A DNA stretch of 64,000 nucleotides from G965276765 sp965276825 (GCA_965276825.1 OZ255630.1:1674001-1738000), one strand, 5' to 3'. Counted from the first letter of the stretch, positions 48,392-56,684 are shown. The notes: generated by a model not told the origin, from the letters alone. A program made the numbers and translations.

Positions 48392-49899
48392 GATGCGCTG
48401 GTGGCGGCGAACGGCTCGGCCCGCAGGGCCAGGGCGGTCTCGACGTCGGACCGGTCGATCGGTCCGGGGTGACCCCCCAGGTCGGCGATGGTCCTGGCCA
48501 CCCGCCGGACCCGGTGCAGCCCGCGCGCCGATAGCCGACCCTGCCGGAGACGCCGCTCCAGCACTCCTGCGGCGTCGGGTGCGAGGGGGGCCAGCTCGTC
48601 GAGGAGCGCCGCCGGCAGGTCGGCGTTGACCGCCACCCCCCGGCGCCGGGCCAGGGTGCGGGCCTCGGCCACGCGGGCCGCAACGGTCCCACTCGACTCG
48701 CCGCCGGGACCGCGCGCCAACAGCTCGTCGACCTGGGGGCGGTCGACCCCGACCCGCAGGTCGAAGCGGTCGAGCAGGGGGCCCGAGACGCGGGCGGAGT
48801 ATCTCGACCTGGCCACGTCGCTGCAGCGGCAGCCGCCGGGCGACCCGTCGCCGCCGCACGGACACGGGTTCATGGCCGCCACGAGCAGGAAGCGGGCCGG
48901 GAAGGTGGCGGCCGCCCTGGCCCTGCAGACCAGCACCTGACCCTCCTCGAGGGGCTGGCGCAGGGTGTCGAGCACGTCGTGGGGAAACTCGCCGAGCTCG
49001 TCGAGGAACAGCACCCCCCGGTGGGCGCAGGTGATCTCGCCCGGCCGCATGGCCGCCGTGCCTCCGCCGACGAGCGCCACCAGGGACGCGCTGTGGTGCG
49101 GGGCACGGAACGGGGGCCGCCGCAGCATCCTCCCCGACGGGAGGATGCCCGCCGCCGAGTGGATCCTGGTCACCTCGAGCGCGGCGGCCCCCTCGAGGTC
49201 GGGCAGCAGCCCGGTGATCCGCTGCGCCAGCATCGTCTTGCCGGCCCCCGGCGGCCCGACGAGAAGGAGATGGTGGCCGCCGGCGGCGGCGACCTCTGCG
49301 GCCAGGCGCCCGACCGGTTGGCCCCGGACGTCGGCCAGGTCGCGCTCGGGGCCGGCCAGGGCCGCGGGTGCCGGTGCCGGGGTCGGAGGCCACGGCTCCT
49401 GGCCGGCCAACCGCCGGACGACCGCGCCAAGCGACGGCGCCGCAAGCACCCGTCGCCCGTCGATCAACGCCGCCTCGGCCGCCCCGGACTCGGGGACGAC
49501 CACGGCGTCGCTGCCGAGCGCCGCGACCAGCGGGAGCATGCCGGGCACGGCGCGCAGGGCGCCGTCCAGGCCGAGCTCGCCGAGGAAGGAGGCCGCGCCG
49601 AGCGCCCGCACGTCGAGCTGCTCGTCCGCCCCCAGCAGGGCGACGGCGATGGGCAGGTCGAGTCCGGCGCCCGCCTTGCGCAGCGCCGAGGGGGCCAGGT
49701 TGACCGTGATCCGGCGCTGAGGCCAGCGCAGGCCGGACGAGACGATCGCCGCCCTCACACGGTCACGCGCCTCCCGGCAGGACGCGTCGGGCAGGCCGAC
49801 GACCGTGAACTGCGGCAGACCGGTCGACACGTGGACCTCGACGGTGATCGGTCGACCCTCGACGCCGACGAGGGTCGATGACCCGACGGTTGCAAGCAC
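48388..49899 (-). CDS. comM: ComM/YifB family Mg-chelatase-like ATPase
   Basis: 503 aa. N-terminal Lon-protease-like fold (LVGVEGRPITVEVHVSTGLP, VGLPDASCREARDRVRAAI), then the AAA+ module with Walker A LLVGPPGAGKTMLAQRI, PFRAPHHSASLVALVGGG, HRGVLFLDELGEFP and AMNPCPCGG. ComM is a helicase acting in branch migration during natural transformation. The GTG at 49899 is preferred over one at 49914 because GGAGGAGG lies seven bases before it and MLATVGSSTLVGVEG matches family starts. Overlaps dprA by four bases. Confidence 0.93.
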   Translation of the reverse strand: MLATVGSSTLVGVEGRPITVEVHVSTGLPQFTVVGLPDASCREARDRVRAAIVSSGLRWPQRRITVNLAPSALRKAGAGLDLPIAVALLGADEQLDVRALGAASFLGELGLDGALRAVPGMLPLVAALGSDAVVVPESGAAEAALIDGRRVLAAPSLGAVVRRLAGQEPWPPTPAPAPAALAGPERDLADVRGQPVGRLAAEVAAAGGHHLLLVGPPGAGKTMLAQRITGLLPDLEGAAALEVTRIHSAAGILPSGRMLRRPPFRAPHHSASLVALVGGGTAAMRPGEITCAHRGVLFLDELGEFPHDVLDTLRQPLEEGQVLVCRARAAATFPARFLLVAAMNPCPCGGDGSPGGCRCSDVARSRYSARVSGPLLDRFDLRVGVDRPQVDELLARGPGGESSGTVAARVAEARTLARRRGVAVNADLPAALLDELAPLAPDAAGVLERRLRQGRLSARGLHRVRRVARTIADLGGHPGPIDRSDVETALALRAEPFAATSAS

Positions 49900-49990
49900 A
49901 GCAGCCTCCTCCACGACGGTGCAGGAGCGGCCGTGACGTCGACCACGAACGACGCCGACCCTACGCCGGGGCTGCGACCGTCAGCGGCCG

Positions 49991-50089
49991 AGGGACCGGA
50001 AGGAAGCAACCCGGGCGGCCGCAGGCCGCAGGTGCCGTTGCGAGGGTCGAACGGTTGACGGCCGCCCGAGTTGCTTCCGCACGGGCCCT
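49991..50089 (-). repeat. 99-bp imperfect palindrome between the enoyl-CoA hydratase gene and comM
   Basis: Two 31-bp arms (49991-50021 and 50059-50089) match at 26 of 31 positions around a 37-bp centre. The inner 20 bp (GGAAGCAACcCGGGCGGCCG) have one mismatch, which becomes G-U in minus-strand RNA. The right arm ends in the stop codon of the enoyl-CoA hydratase gene. It may be that gene's terminator or a miniature inverted-repeat element. Confidence 0.75.
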
Positions 50090-50852
50090 AACGGCCACGA
50101 AACACCGGCTCGCGCTTCTCCCGGAAGGCGGCGAAGGCCTCTTTGGCGTCCTCGCTGGCCAGGTTGACCGCCTGGGCGGTGCTCTCGCCCTCGATGGCCT
50201 GGGCGAAGGTCTTGCCGACCCCGTTGTCGAGCAGGGACTTGGTGAGGGCCAGGGCCACGGGGGGACCCGCCGCGAGGCGTCGCGCCCAGTCGTCGACGAA
50301 CGCGTCGAGCTCGGCGACGGGCACCACCCGGTTGGCCAGGCCGAGCTCGAGGGCCCTCGGCGCGTCGACCATCTCGGCCAGCAGAGCCAGCTCCTTGGCC
50401 TTGGCCATGCCGACCCGGTTGGGCAGCAGCCACGACCCGCCGAAGTCGAGCGAGAGCCCCCGCCGGGCGAAGATCTCGGAGAACCTGGCCCGTTCGGACG
50501 CCACCACCAGGTCACAGGCCAGGGCCATGTTGGCGCCGGCGCCGACGGCCACACCGTCGACCTTGGCGATGGTCGGCTTGGGCAGCTCGAACAGGGCTCT
50601 GGCCGTCGCCCCGACGACCTGCATCCCGGCGATCAGGGCATCACCGCCGTCGCCGGTGAGGTCGGCACCGGCGCAGAAGTCCCCCCCTGCGCCGGTCACG
50701 ACCACCACACGCACCGACGGGTCGACCGCCACCTCGGTGAGCACCTCGCGGAGCCGGTGCCAGGTCTGGTGGGTCATGGCGTTCTTCCTGGCGGGCCGGT
50801 TGAGCGTGACCGTGGCGATGGCCCCGTCGCGCTGCAGGTCGATCTCGTCCAT
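50088..50852 (-). CDS. Enoyl-CoA hydratase/isomerase family protein
   Basis: 254 aa crotonase. VTLNRPARKNAMTHQTW, GAGGDFCAGADLTGDGG (oxyanion hole), PKPTIAKVDGVAVGAGANMALACDLVVAS and FSEIFARRGLSLDFGGSWLLP are family blocks; the catalytic glutamate positions cannot be assigned with certainty, so hydratase or isomerase is open. TACCGT (50864-50859) ends six bases before the ATG at 50852, so the mRNA is probably leaderless; a GTG at 50873 is less likely. No fatty-acid neighbours. Confidence 0.9.
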   Translation of the reverse strand: MDEIDLQRDGAIATVTLNRPARKNAMTHQTWHRLREVLTEVAVDPSVRVVVVTGAGGDFCAGADLTGDGGDALIAGMQVVGATARALFELPKPTIAKVDGVAVGAGANMALACDLVVASERARFSEIFARRGLSLDFGGSWLLPNRVGMAKAKELALLAEMVDAPRALELGLANRVVPVAELDAFVDDWARRLAAGPPVALALTKSLLDNGVGKTFAQAIEGESTAQAVNLASEDAKEAFAAFREKREPVFRGR

Positions 50853-50909
50853 GGACGGACGGTAGCCGGACACCCGCGGCCGGGGCCCGGAGGCCGGCGG
50901 AGAGGCGGC

Positions 50910-52082
50910 TCAGGTGCGGCCTCCGGCCCCGGCGCGTCGGATGGCACCGTCGAGGTCGCCCCACAGATCCTCCACGTCCTCGATGCCGACCGAGAGCCGC
51001 AGCAGGGCCGGCGGCAGCCCCTCCTCCCCGGCCTGGCGGCCGCGCCGCTCGATGAGGGTCTCGACCCCGCCGAGACTGGTGCCGGTGGTGGCGACGGTCG
51101 TGCCGACGGCGACGGCCTCGGCCACCTCGACCCCCCCGGCGACCTCGAAGGCGATCACGAAGCCGGGCCCGTCCATCTGCGCCGCCGCCCGGTCGTGCCC
51201 GGGGTCGCCGGGGAGACCCGGGTAGCGGACCGACGTGACTCCGGGGTGCAGGCGCAGCCGGCGGGCCAGCTCGCCGGCGGTGTCCTGGGATCTGCGCACC
51301 CGGAGCGGGAGGGTCCGCAAGCCGCGCAGGCCCAACCAGACCTCGAGCGGGCCGGGGGCGGCCCCGTGCAGCGACCGCCGGATCCGGAGCCCGGCGAGGA
51401 CGTCGCCTCGGCGGGTCGCGGCCACGCCGAGGATCACGTCGGAGTGGCCGGCGATGGCTTTGGTCGCGCTCTCGACCACCACGTCGGCGCCGTGGTCGAG
51501 TGGCCGCTGCAGCACGGGCGTGGCGAAGGTGTTGTCGACCGCGACGTCGACGCCGAGCTCGTGCGCCCCGGCGACGAGGGCCGGCAGGTCGGCGACGGCG
51601 AGCAGGGGGTTGGTGGGGGTCTCGAGCCACAGCAGGCCACCGGACCCGAATCCGCCGTCGGGCCCGGAGGGGCGGCCGGGGCCCTCGACCAGCTCGGCGC
51701 AGGCGTCGAGGGTGGCGGCCGTGTCGGCCACGTCGACGGTGCGGTACCTGAGCCGGCCCCGGCCGGCGACGTCGGCGAGGTAGCGCCGGGTCCCGTTGTA
51801 GGCGTCGGCCGCCACGACCACCCGTCCCGGGGTCGGCAGCATCTCGAGCACCGCGGCGACCGCGCCGAGGCCCGAGGCGAAGGCCAGGGCGTCACCACCC
51901 TCGAGCACCCCGACGGCCTCCTCGAAAGCCGTCCAGGTGGGGTTGCCGTCCCGCCCGTAGGTGAGCTCGCCGCCCTGGTGGTACGTCGAGCTCAGCACCA
52001 CGGACGGGTTGACCGGTCCGCCGGGCACGACGGGCGGCCGCCCGAGGTGCACCGCCAGGGTGTCGATGGACCAGGTGTCCAT
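50910..52082 (-). CDS. Trans-sulfuration family PLP enzyme (cystathionine synthase/lyase type)
   Basis: 390 aa Cys/Met-metabolism fold. VVLSSTYHQGGELTYGRDGNPTW, EGGDALAFASGLGAVAA, WLETPTNPLLAVADL, AVDNTFATPVLQRPLDHGAD, and ESATKAIAGHSDVILG with the PLP lysine; the end reads LLRLSVGIEDVEDLWGDL. The family covers cystathionine gamma-synthase, gamma- and beta-lyase and O-acetylhomoserine sulfhydrylase; sequence alone does not decide. The ATG at 52082 gives MDTWSIDTLAVHLGRP. A 15-bp DNA repeat (GGTGTC-GA/CA-TGGACCA, three copies at 52048-52095) surrounds the start, so the exact start is uncertain. Confidence 0.88.
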   Translation of the reverse strand: MDTWSIDTLAVHLGRPPVVPGGPVNPSVVLSSTYHQGGELTYGRDGNPTWTAFEEAVGVLEGGDALAFASGLGAVAAVLEMLPTPGRVVVAADAYNGTRRYLADVAGRGRLRYRTVDVADTAATLDACAELVEGPGRPSGPDGGFGSGGLLWLETPTNPLLAVADLPALVAGAHELGVDVAVDNTFATPVLQRPLDHGADVVVESATKAIAGHSDVILGVAATRRGDVLAGLRIRRSLHGAAPGPLEVWLGLRGLRTLPLRVRRSQDTAGELARRLRLHPGVTSVRYPGLPGDPGHDRAAAQMDGPGFVIAFEVAGGVEVAEAVAVGTTVATTGTSLGGVETLIERRGRQAGEEGLPPALLRLSVGIEDVEDLWGDLDGAIRRAGAGGRT

Positions 52083-52114
52083 GGACCAGGTGTCGACGGA
52101 CGAGCGGTCGCCGG

Positions 52115-52477
52115 TCAGAACGCCTCCTCGATGACCTGCACCTCGTTGCGCAGCACGGTGACCACGTCGAAGCGGATCTCGCGTCTGGGGAGGCCCCGGT
52201 GGGCGGCCAGCCAGGCGGCGGCGAGCCGGCGGATGGTCGCCCGCTTGCGCGGCGTCACCGCCTCTGCCGGACCGCCGAAGCGCTCCGACCGGCGCGCCTT
52301 GACCTCGCAGAACACGACCGTCTCGTCGCGTCTGGCCACCAGGTCGAGCTCGCCCGCCGGGGTCCGCCAGTTGCGATCGACCACCTGGTAGCCGTGCGAC
52401 TCGTACCACGAGGCCGCCAGGTCCTCACCGCGGCGGCCGACGGCCTGGTTGTGCGCGTGCGCGGGTCCGCCGCTCAG
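52115..52477 (-). CDS. yraN: UPF0102 family protein YraN
   Basis: About 120 aa endonuclease-fold protein: GRRGEDLAASWYESHGYQVVDRNWRTPAGELDLVARRDETVVFCEVKARRSERFGG spans the restriction-endonuclease-like core (key residues E of GEDLA, D of ELDLV, E and K of CEVKAR). Between that core and the DUF2469 stop there is no ATG, GTG or TTG in frame. The closest candidate is CTG at 52477, overlapping the DUF2469 stop and with GGAG at eight bases; the next is a GTG at 52570 inside DUF2469. Function unknown; it always sits beside comM/dprA in actinobacteria. Confidence 0.85.
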   Translation of the reverse strand: MSGGPAHAHNQAVGRRGEDLAASWYESHGYQVVDRNWRTPAGELDLVARRDETVVFCEVKARRSERFGGPAEAVTPRKRATIRRLAAAWLAAHRGLPRREIRFDVVTVLRNEVQVIEEAF

Positions 52478-52767
52478 AGCTCCTTCTCCGGGAGCTCCTC
52501 GACGTTGACGTCCTTGAACGTCACGACCCGCACGGAGGAGACGAAGCGGGCTGGGCGGTACATGTCCCACACCCAGGCGTCGCCGAGCTTGATCTCGAAG
52601 AAGGTGCGGGGACCGTCGCCGCTGGCGTCCATCTGCACGTCGTTGGCCAGGTAGAAGCGGCGCTCGGTCTCGACCACGTAGCGGAACATCGGGAGCACGG
52701 CCCGGTACTCCTGGTAGAGCTGCAACTCGATCTCGGTCTCGTAGCGCTCGAGGTCCTCGGCGCTCAC
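52474..52767 (-). CDS. DUF2469 family protein (Rv2901c-like)
   Basis: 97 aa. SAEDLERYETEIELQLYQEYR, FRYVVETERRFYLANDV, DAWVWDMYRPARFV and VRVVTFKDVNVEEL match the small actinobacteria-specific protein next to rnhB in mycobacteria. No biochemical role is known. The GTG at 52767 has GAGG six to seven bases upstream and overlaps the stop of a 29-codon ORF by four bases (GTGA). Confidence 0.93.
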   Translation of the reverse strand: MSAEDLERYETEIELQLYQEYRAVLPMFRYVVETERRFYLANDVQMDASGDGPRTFFEIKLGDAWVWDMYRPARFVSSVRVVTFKDVNVEELPEKEL

Positions 52768-52853
52768 CGCCGTACCTCGACGACGCAGGCCGGGCACGCG
52801 TCCCCGTCTCCCTGCGAGCGTGGCGCGGCGCGCGTCCCGTACTCGAAGCTCAT
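52764..52853 (-). CDS. 29-codon ORF upstream of DUF2469, probably leaderless
   Basis: Reads MSFEYGTRAAPRSQGDGDAC then PACVVEVRR and stop. TAGCAT (52866-52861) ends seven bases before its ATG, the spacing of leaderless actinobacterial messages, and its stop overlaps the DUF2469 start (GTGA), so it would be translated first and couple to DUF2469. It contains one CPAC pair. No homologue recognised; it may be a leader peptide or a small protein. It occupies the place where lepB and rnhB lie in related genomes. Confidence 0.45.
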   Translation of the reverse strand: MSFEYGTRAAPRSQGDGDACPACVVEVRR

Positions 52854-52881
52854 GGCCGACATGCTACGGCGTGGCGACCGC

Positions 52882-52914
52882 GGGAAGTGGACGGGCCCGG
52901 GACCGCAGCTTCCC
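52882..52914 (-). terminator. Possible rplS terminator
   Basis: GGGAAG (52882-52887) and CTTCCC (52909-52914) form a 6-bp stem around a GC-rich 21-base loop, 15 bp after the rplS stop and just before the TAGCAT promoter of the next unit. No T-run; weak evidence. Confidence 0.3.
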
Positions 52915-52930
52915 CACCTCAGTCTGAGCC

Positions 52931-53284
52931 TCAGCGCGCCGGGGAGCGCTTCTCCTTGATCTTCGCGGCCTTGCCGGACCGTTCCCGCAGGTAGTACAGC
53001 TTGGCCCTGCGCACGTCGCCCTTGGTGGCCACCTCGATCCTGGAGATCACCGGCGAGTGCACCGGGAAGGTCCGCTCGACGCCGACACCGAAGCTGACCT
53101 TGCGGACGGTGAAGGTCTCGCGCACGCCGGACCCCTGGCGCTTGATCACCGCTCCCTGGAAGATCTGCACGCGCTCGCGGGTGCCCTCGACGACGCGCAC
53201 GTGCACCTTGAGGGTGTCCCCCGGAACGAAGTCGGGGACGTCGGTGCGCAGGCTGTCTTGGTCGACGATGTCGGTCGGGTTCAT
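52931..53284 (-). CDS. rplS: 50S ribosomal protein L19
   Basis: 117 aa, normal length. DVPDFVPGDTLKVHVRVVEG, RERVQIFQGAVIKRQGSGVRETFTVRKVSFGVGVERTFPVHSP and RAKLYYLRERSGKAAKI are the SH3-like core and 30S-contacting loop. Follows trmD by 34 bp, closing the rpsP-khpA-rimM-trmD-rplS unit. Confidence 0.97.
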   Translation of the reverse strand: MNPTDIVDQDSLRTDVPDFVPGDTLKVHVRVVEGTRERVQIFQGAVIKRQGSGVRETFTVRKVSFGVGVERTFPVHSPVISRIEVATKGDVRRAKLYYLRERSGKAAKIKEKRSPAR

Positions 53285-53318
53285 GGCGCGGTGCTCCTGG
53301 GCGCTCGGAGGGAACCCC

Positions 53319-54107
53319 TCACGCTAGAGGATCTCCGCCGTCTGCGGCGAGGCGGCCCTCAGCGGCGCCCCCGGTGAGGTCGAGCTCGGTGAGGTCGAAT
53401 TCGGCGAGCAGCGCCTCCTCCTCGGCGCGCAGGCCGCCCCGGCGGGCGATGAGGTCGGGGCGCCGGGACACCGTCCGGGCGACCGCGGCCGCCCGCCGCC
53501 AGCGGGCCACCCGGGCGTGGTCGCCCGAGAGCAGGACCGGCGGCACGTCCCAGCCGCGGAACGACGCCGGCCGCGTGTAGTGGGGGTACTCGAGGAGGCC
53601 GTCGGCGAAACTCTCCTCGGTCGCCGACTCGACGTTGCCCATCACGCCAGGCACCAGTCGACAGACCGCCTCCACCACGGTGAGCGCCCCGACCTCACCG
53701 CCGGCGACCACGAAGTCGCCGATGCTGACCTCGCCGTCGACGAGATGGTCGGCGATGCGCTGGTCGACACCCTCGTAGCGCCCGCAGAGCAGCGAGAGCG
53801 ATCCGCCGGCGGCCAGCTCCGCGGCCCAGCCCTGGTCGAAGCGGCGCCCGGCCGGCGCGAGGAGCAGGAGCGGTCGGGGCGGGGCGACCGCCTCGATGGC
53901 GTCGAAGACGGGGCGCGGCGCGAGCACCATCCCCGCCCCACCGCCGAAGGGGGCGTCATCGGCGGAGCGGTGCGGGTCGGACGCGGCCGATCGCAGGTCG
54001 TGGACCCGGAGGTCGAGCAGGCCCGAGCTGCGGGCCTTGCCGATCAGGCTGGCGTCCAACCACGGCCCGACCAGGTCGGGGAAGATGGTGAACACGTCGA
54101 TCCTCAC
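53319..54107 (-). CDS. trmD: tRNA (guanine-37-N1)-methyltransferase
   Basis: 262 aa SPOUT enzyme. MRIDVFTIFPDLVGPWLDASLIGKA, DDAPFGGGAGMVLAPRPVF, LLCGRYEGVDQRIADHLVDGEVSIGDFVVAGGEVGALTVVEAV is the deep trefoil knot that binds SAM (key motif GDFVVAGGE). TGNV-like GVMGNVESATEESF and YTRPASFRGWDVPPVLLSGDH follow. The GTG at 54107 overlaps the rimM stop (GTGA). Protects the reading frame by m1G37. Confidence 0.97.
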   Translation of the reverse strand: MRIDVFTIFPDLVGPWLDASLIGKARSSGLLDLRVHDLRSAASDPHRSADDAPFGGGAGMVLAPRPVFDAIEAVAPPRPLLLLAPAGRRFDQGWAAELAAGGSLSLLCGRYEGVDQRIADHLVDGEVSIGDFVVAGGEVGALTVVEAVCRLVPGVMGNVESATEESFADGLLEYPHYTRPASFRGWDVPPVLLSGDHARVARWRRAAAVARTVSRRPDLIARRGGLRAEEEALLAEFDLTELDLTGGAAEGRLAADGGDPLA

Positions 54108-54571
54108 AGGTCGAAGAGGCCATCGGGCGGGTCGACGCGCACCCAGCCGGCTCCGCGCTCGACCACGAACCGCAGGGGCACGAGGGCGCCGGTGTCGGTG
54201 ACGAGCAGGTCGCTGGCCGGGTTGGCCTCCACGCTCGTCACCGTGCCGTGGGTGACGCCGTCACCGTCGCGGACCTCGGTGCCGATCAGGTCGTGCACCC
54301 ACAGCTCGTCGGCGTCGTCGATGGGGGCGGCGAGAAGCTGCTCCCCGCGCAGCCCGTCCGCCCCGGCCCGGTCGACCACCCCCTCGAAGGTGACGATCCA
54401 GCGCCTCCTGGCGCCCCCCATCGGGCTCGACTCGAGGATGCGGAGGTCGCCGCCGCTGCGGCGGCGCAACACGGTGCCGGCGAGCACCCGCTCGTCTCGG
54501 TTGGTGGTCAGCTCGACGATGACATCGCCGCGCAGCCCGTGGGCCCTCGCCACGAAGCCGATCTCGAGCAT
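54104..54571 (-). CDS. rimM: 16S rRNA processing protein RimM
   Basis: 155 aa. LEIGFVARAHGLRGDVIVELTTN and a barrel ending in VTFEGVVDRAGADGLRGEQL, then the PRC-barrel half ELWVHDLIGTEVRDGDGVTHGTV and LLVTDTGALVPLRFVVERG. It binds S19 in 30S maturation. Overlaps trmD by four bases and lies 16 bp after khpA. Confidence 0.94.
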   Translation of the reverse strand: MLEIGFVARAHGLRGDVIVELTTNRDERVLAGTVLRRRSGGDLRILESSPMGGARRRWIVTFEGVVDRAGADGLRGEQLLAAPIDDADELWVHDLIGTEVRDGDGVTHGTVTSVEANPASDLLVTDTGALVPLRFVVERGAGWVRVDPPDGLFDL

Positions 54572-54587
54572 GCCGGTCCCACCGGGG

Positions 54588-54890
54588 TCAGTCGACGATG
54601 TCGACGATGACGTCGCGCTCCTCCGATGCGCCTGCGGCCCGCACCACGGCGCGGATCGCCTGGGCCACCCGCCCGCGACGCCCGATCACCTTGCCCATGT
54701 CGCCGGGGGCCACGTTGAGGGAGAGCTTGGTGCCGCCGTTGCGGGCCGGCTCCGCACCGACGCGCACGGCGTCCACGTCCTCGACCAGGTGGTGGGCCAG
54801 ATAGGTGAGGACGTTGCCGGCGCGCCCGCCGTCGACCGCCTCGTCGTCCCAGGAGTCGTCCTCGCCTGCGGCCGCCGGGGTGTCGCTCAC
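54588..54890 (-). CDS. khpA: KH-domain RNA-binding protein KhpA
   Basis: 100 aa. A single KH fold with GDMGKVIGRRGRVAQAIRAVVRAA, the GxxG loop being GRRG. The start VSDTPAAAGEDDSWDDEAVDGG is acidic and longer than in most KhpA (about 75-80 aa). It is part of the standard rpsP-khpA-rimM-trmD block. The GTG at 54890 overlaps the rpsP stop (GTGA). Binds many RNAs in firmicutes; its role here is inferred. Confidence 0.92.
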   Translation of the reverse strand: MSDTPAAAGEDDSWDDEAVDGGRAGNVLTYLAHHLVEDVDAVRVGAEPARNGGTKLSLNVAPGDMGKVIGRRGRVAQAIRAVVRAAGASEERDVIVDIVD

Positions 54891-55192
54891 TCGGCCGCAC
54901 CTGGGGCCGGGGCGTCGGCCGCGACCGTCGTCGCCCCCGACCTCCACGCCTCGATGGCGCCGGACTTGGTGAGGATCTTGGCGACGGTCTCGGTGGGCTG
55001 GGCGCCGGTGCGCAGCCACCGGATCACCTTGTCGTTGTCGACCACGATCCGCGTCGGCTCCTGGCGGGGCTCGTAGGTCCCGAGGATCTCGATGAACCGG
55101 CCGTCTCGTGGCGACCGGCTGTCCGCCGCCACGATGCGGTACACGGGTTGCTTCTTCTTGCCCATCCGCATGAGGCGGAGCTTGACGGCCAT
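54887..55192 (-). CDS. rpsP: 30S ribosomal protein S16
   Basis: 101 aa. VKLRLMRMGKKKQPVYRIVAADSRSPRDGRFIEILGTYEPRQEPTRI is the complete S16 core (key motifs MGKKKQPVYRIV and RDGRFIE), and a short Ala-rich tail follows. First gene of the rpsP-khpA-rimM-trmD-rplS block, 61 bp after ffh. Confidence 0.97.
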   Translation of the reverse strand: MAVKLRLMRMGKKKQPVYRIVAADSRSPRDGRFIEILGTYEPRQEPTRIVVDNDKVIRWLRTGAQPTETVAKILTKSGAIEAWRSGATTVAADAPAPGAAE

Positions 55193-55253
55193 GTGAGGTG
55201 TGCTTCTTTCTGTCCTGCGTCGGGACGTTCGGGTGTCGGAGCGGGGCGTCGGC

Positions 55254-56618
55254 TCAGCGGCCTCGGCGGTTCTTCTTGGCGTTCTTGCGTGAGGTCTTCT
55301 GGGTGGCCTTCGCCATCCGCCGTCCGATGCCGGGGAGCCCGGACATCTGGCGCATGTAGGACTGCATCTGCTTGAAGCGGTCGAGCAGGCCGTTGACGTC
55401 GGCGGTGGTGGTCCCGCTGCCGCGGGCGATGCGGGACCGGCGTGACCCGTTGATCAGCGCCGGGTTGCGCCGCTCCTCGGGTGTCATGGAGTGGATGATG
55501 GCCTCGATCGGCTTGAGGGCGTCGTCGTCGACCTCGGCGTTGCGGACCTCTTTGGGCAGCCCCGGGATCATACCGACCAGGCCCGAGAGGGACCCCATCT
55601 TCTTCAGCTGCTGCATCTGGGCGAGGAAGTCCTCGAGGGTGAAGCTGCCCTCCTGGATACGGGCCATGGCCGCCTCGGCCTCGGCCTGGTCGACCACCGC
55701 CTCGGCCCTCTCGATGAGGGAGAGCACGTCGCCCATGCCGAGGATCCGGTCGGCCATGCGGTCCGGGTGGAACAGCTCGAAGTCACCCTGCCGCTCTCCC
55801 GTCGACGCGAAGACGATCGGTCGCCCCACGACCTCCTTGACCGACAGGGCGGCACCGCCGCGGGCGTCGCCGTCGACCTTGGTGAGGATCACCCCGTCGA
55901 GCTCGAGGGTGGCGTGGAAGGCCTCGGCGGTCGACACCGCGTCCTGGCCGGTCATGGCGTCGATGACGAGGAACGTGTAGTGCGGGGCGGTGACCTCGGA
56001 GACTCGCCGCACCTCGTCCATCAGGTCGGCGTCGATCGACAGCCGGCCGGCGGTGTCGACGATGACCACGTCACGGCCGAGGCGCACCGCCTCCTCGAAG
56101 CCCTTCTTGGCCACGGTGACCGGGTCGGAGGCCTCGCTGAAGACCGGGACCCCGGCCTCGGCACCGAGGATCCTCAGCTGCTCCACCGCGGCCGGGCGCT
56201 GGAGGTCGGCGCCGACGAGGAGCGGGTTGCGGCCCTCCCGCTTCTTGAACCAGGCGGCCAGCTTCCCGGCGGCGGTGGTCTTGCCCGCACCCTGCAGCCC
56301 GGCCAGGAGCACGACGGTCGGGGGACGGGAGGCGTAGGTGACCTTGAGGGCGTCGCCCCCCAGGATGGACCGCAGCTCGTCGTGGACGACCTTGACGACC
56401 TGTTGGCCGGGGGTGAGGCTGGCCGACAGGTCGGCGCCGACCAGCTGCTCCCTGACGCGGGCCACGAAGTCGCGGACGACGCGCAGGTTGACGTCGGCCT
56501 GGAGGAGGGCGAGGCGGATCTCGCGCATCGCCTCGTCGACGTCGGCCTCGCCCAGGCGTCCCTTGCCGCGCAGGCGCGTGAAGATGCCGTCGAAGCGGTC
56601 GGACAGGGACTCGAACAT
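55254..56618 (-). CDS. ffh: Signal recognition particle protein Ffh
   Basis: 454 aa SRP54 GTPase. N domain (LADVNLRVVRDFVARVREQ region), G1 GLQGAGKTTAAGKLA at residues 107-121, VGADLQRPAAVEQL, VDTAGRLSIDADLM, LTKVDGDARGGAALS, and the Met-rich M domain with DFLAQMQQLKKMGSL, SRRSRIARGSGTT and FKQMQSYMRQMSGLPG that bind 4.5S RNA and signal peptides. Followed by rpsP, preceded by ftsY. Confidence 0.97.
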   Translation of the reverse strand: MFESLSDRFDGIFTRLRGKGRLGEADVDEAMREIRLALLQADVNLRVVRDFVARVREQLVGADLSASLTPGQQVVKVVHDELRSILGGDALKVTYASRPPTVVLLAGLQGAGKTTAAGKLAAWFKKREGRNPLLVGADLQRPAAVEQLRILGAEAGVPVFSEASDPVTVAKKGFEEAVRLGRDVVIVDTAGRLSIDADLMDEVRRVSEVTAPHYTFLVIDAMTGQDAVSTAEAFHATLELDGVILTKVDGDARGGAALSVKEVVGRPIVFASTGERQGDFELFHPDRMADRILGMGDVLSLIERAEAVVDQAEAEAAMARIQEGSFTLEDFLAQMQQLKKMGSLSGLVGMIPGLPKEVRNAEVDDDALKPIEAIIHSMTPEERRNPALINGSRRSRIARGSGTTTADVNGLLDRFKQMQSYMRQMSGLPGIGRRMAKATQKTSRKNAKKNRRGR

Positions 56619-56684
56619 GCGGCGTACGAGCCTAGACCAGGAGGGGGATGGCCGCCCCTCGCGGCGGCCGGGCGTCCGGCGGGC

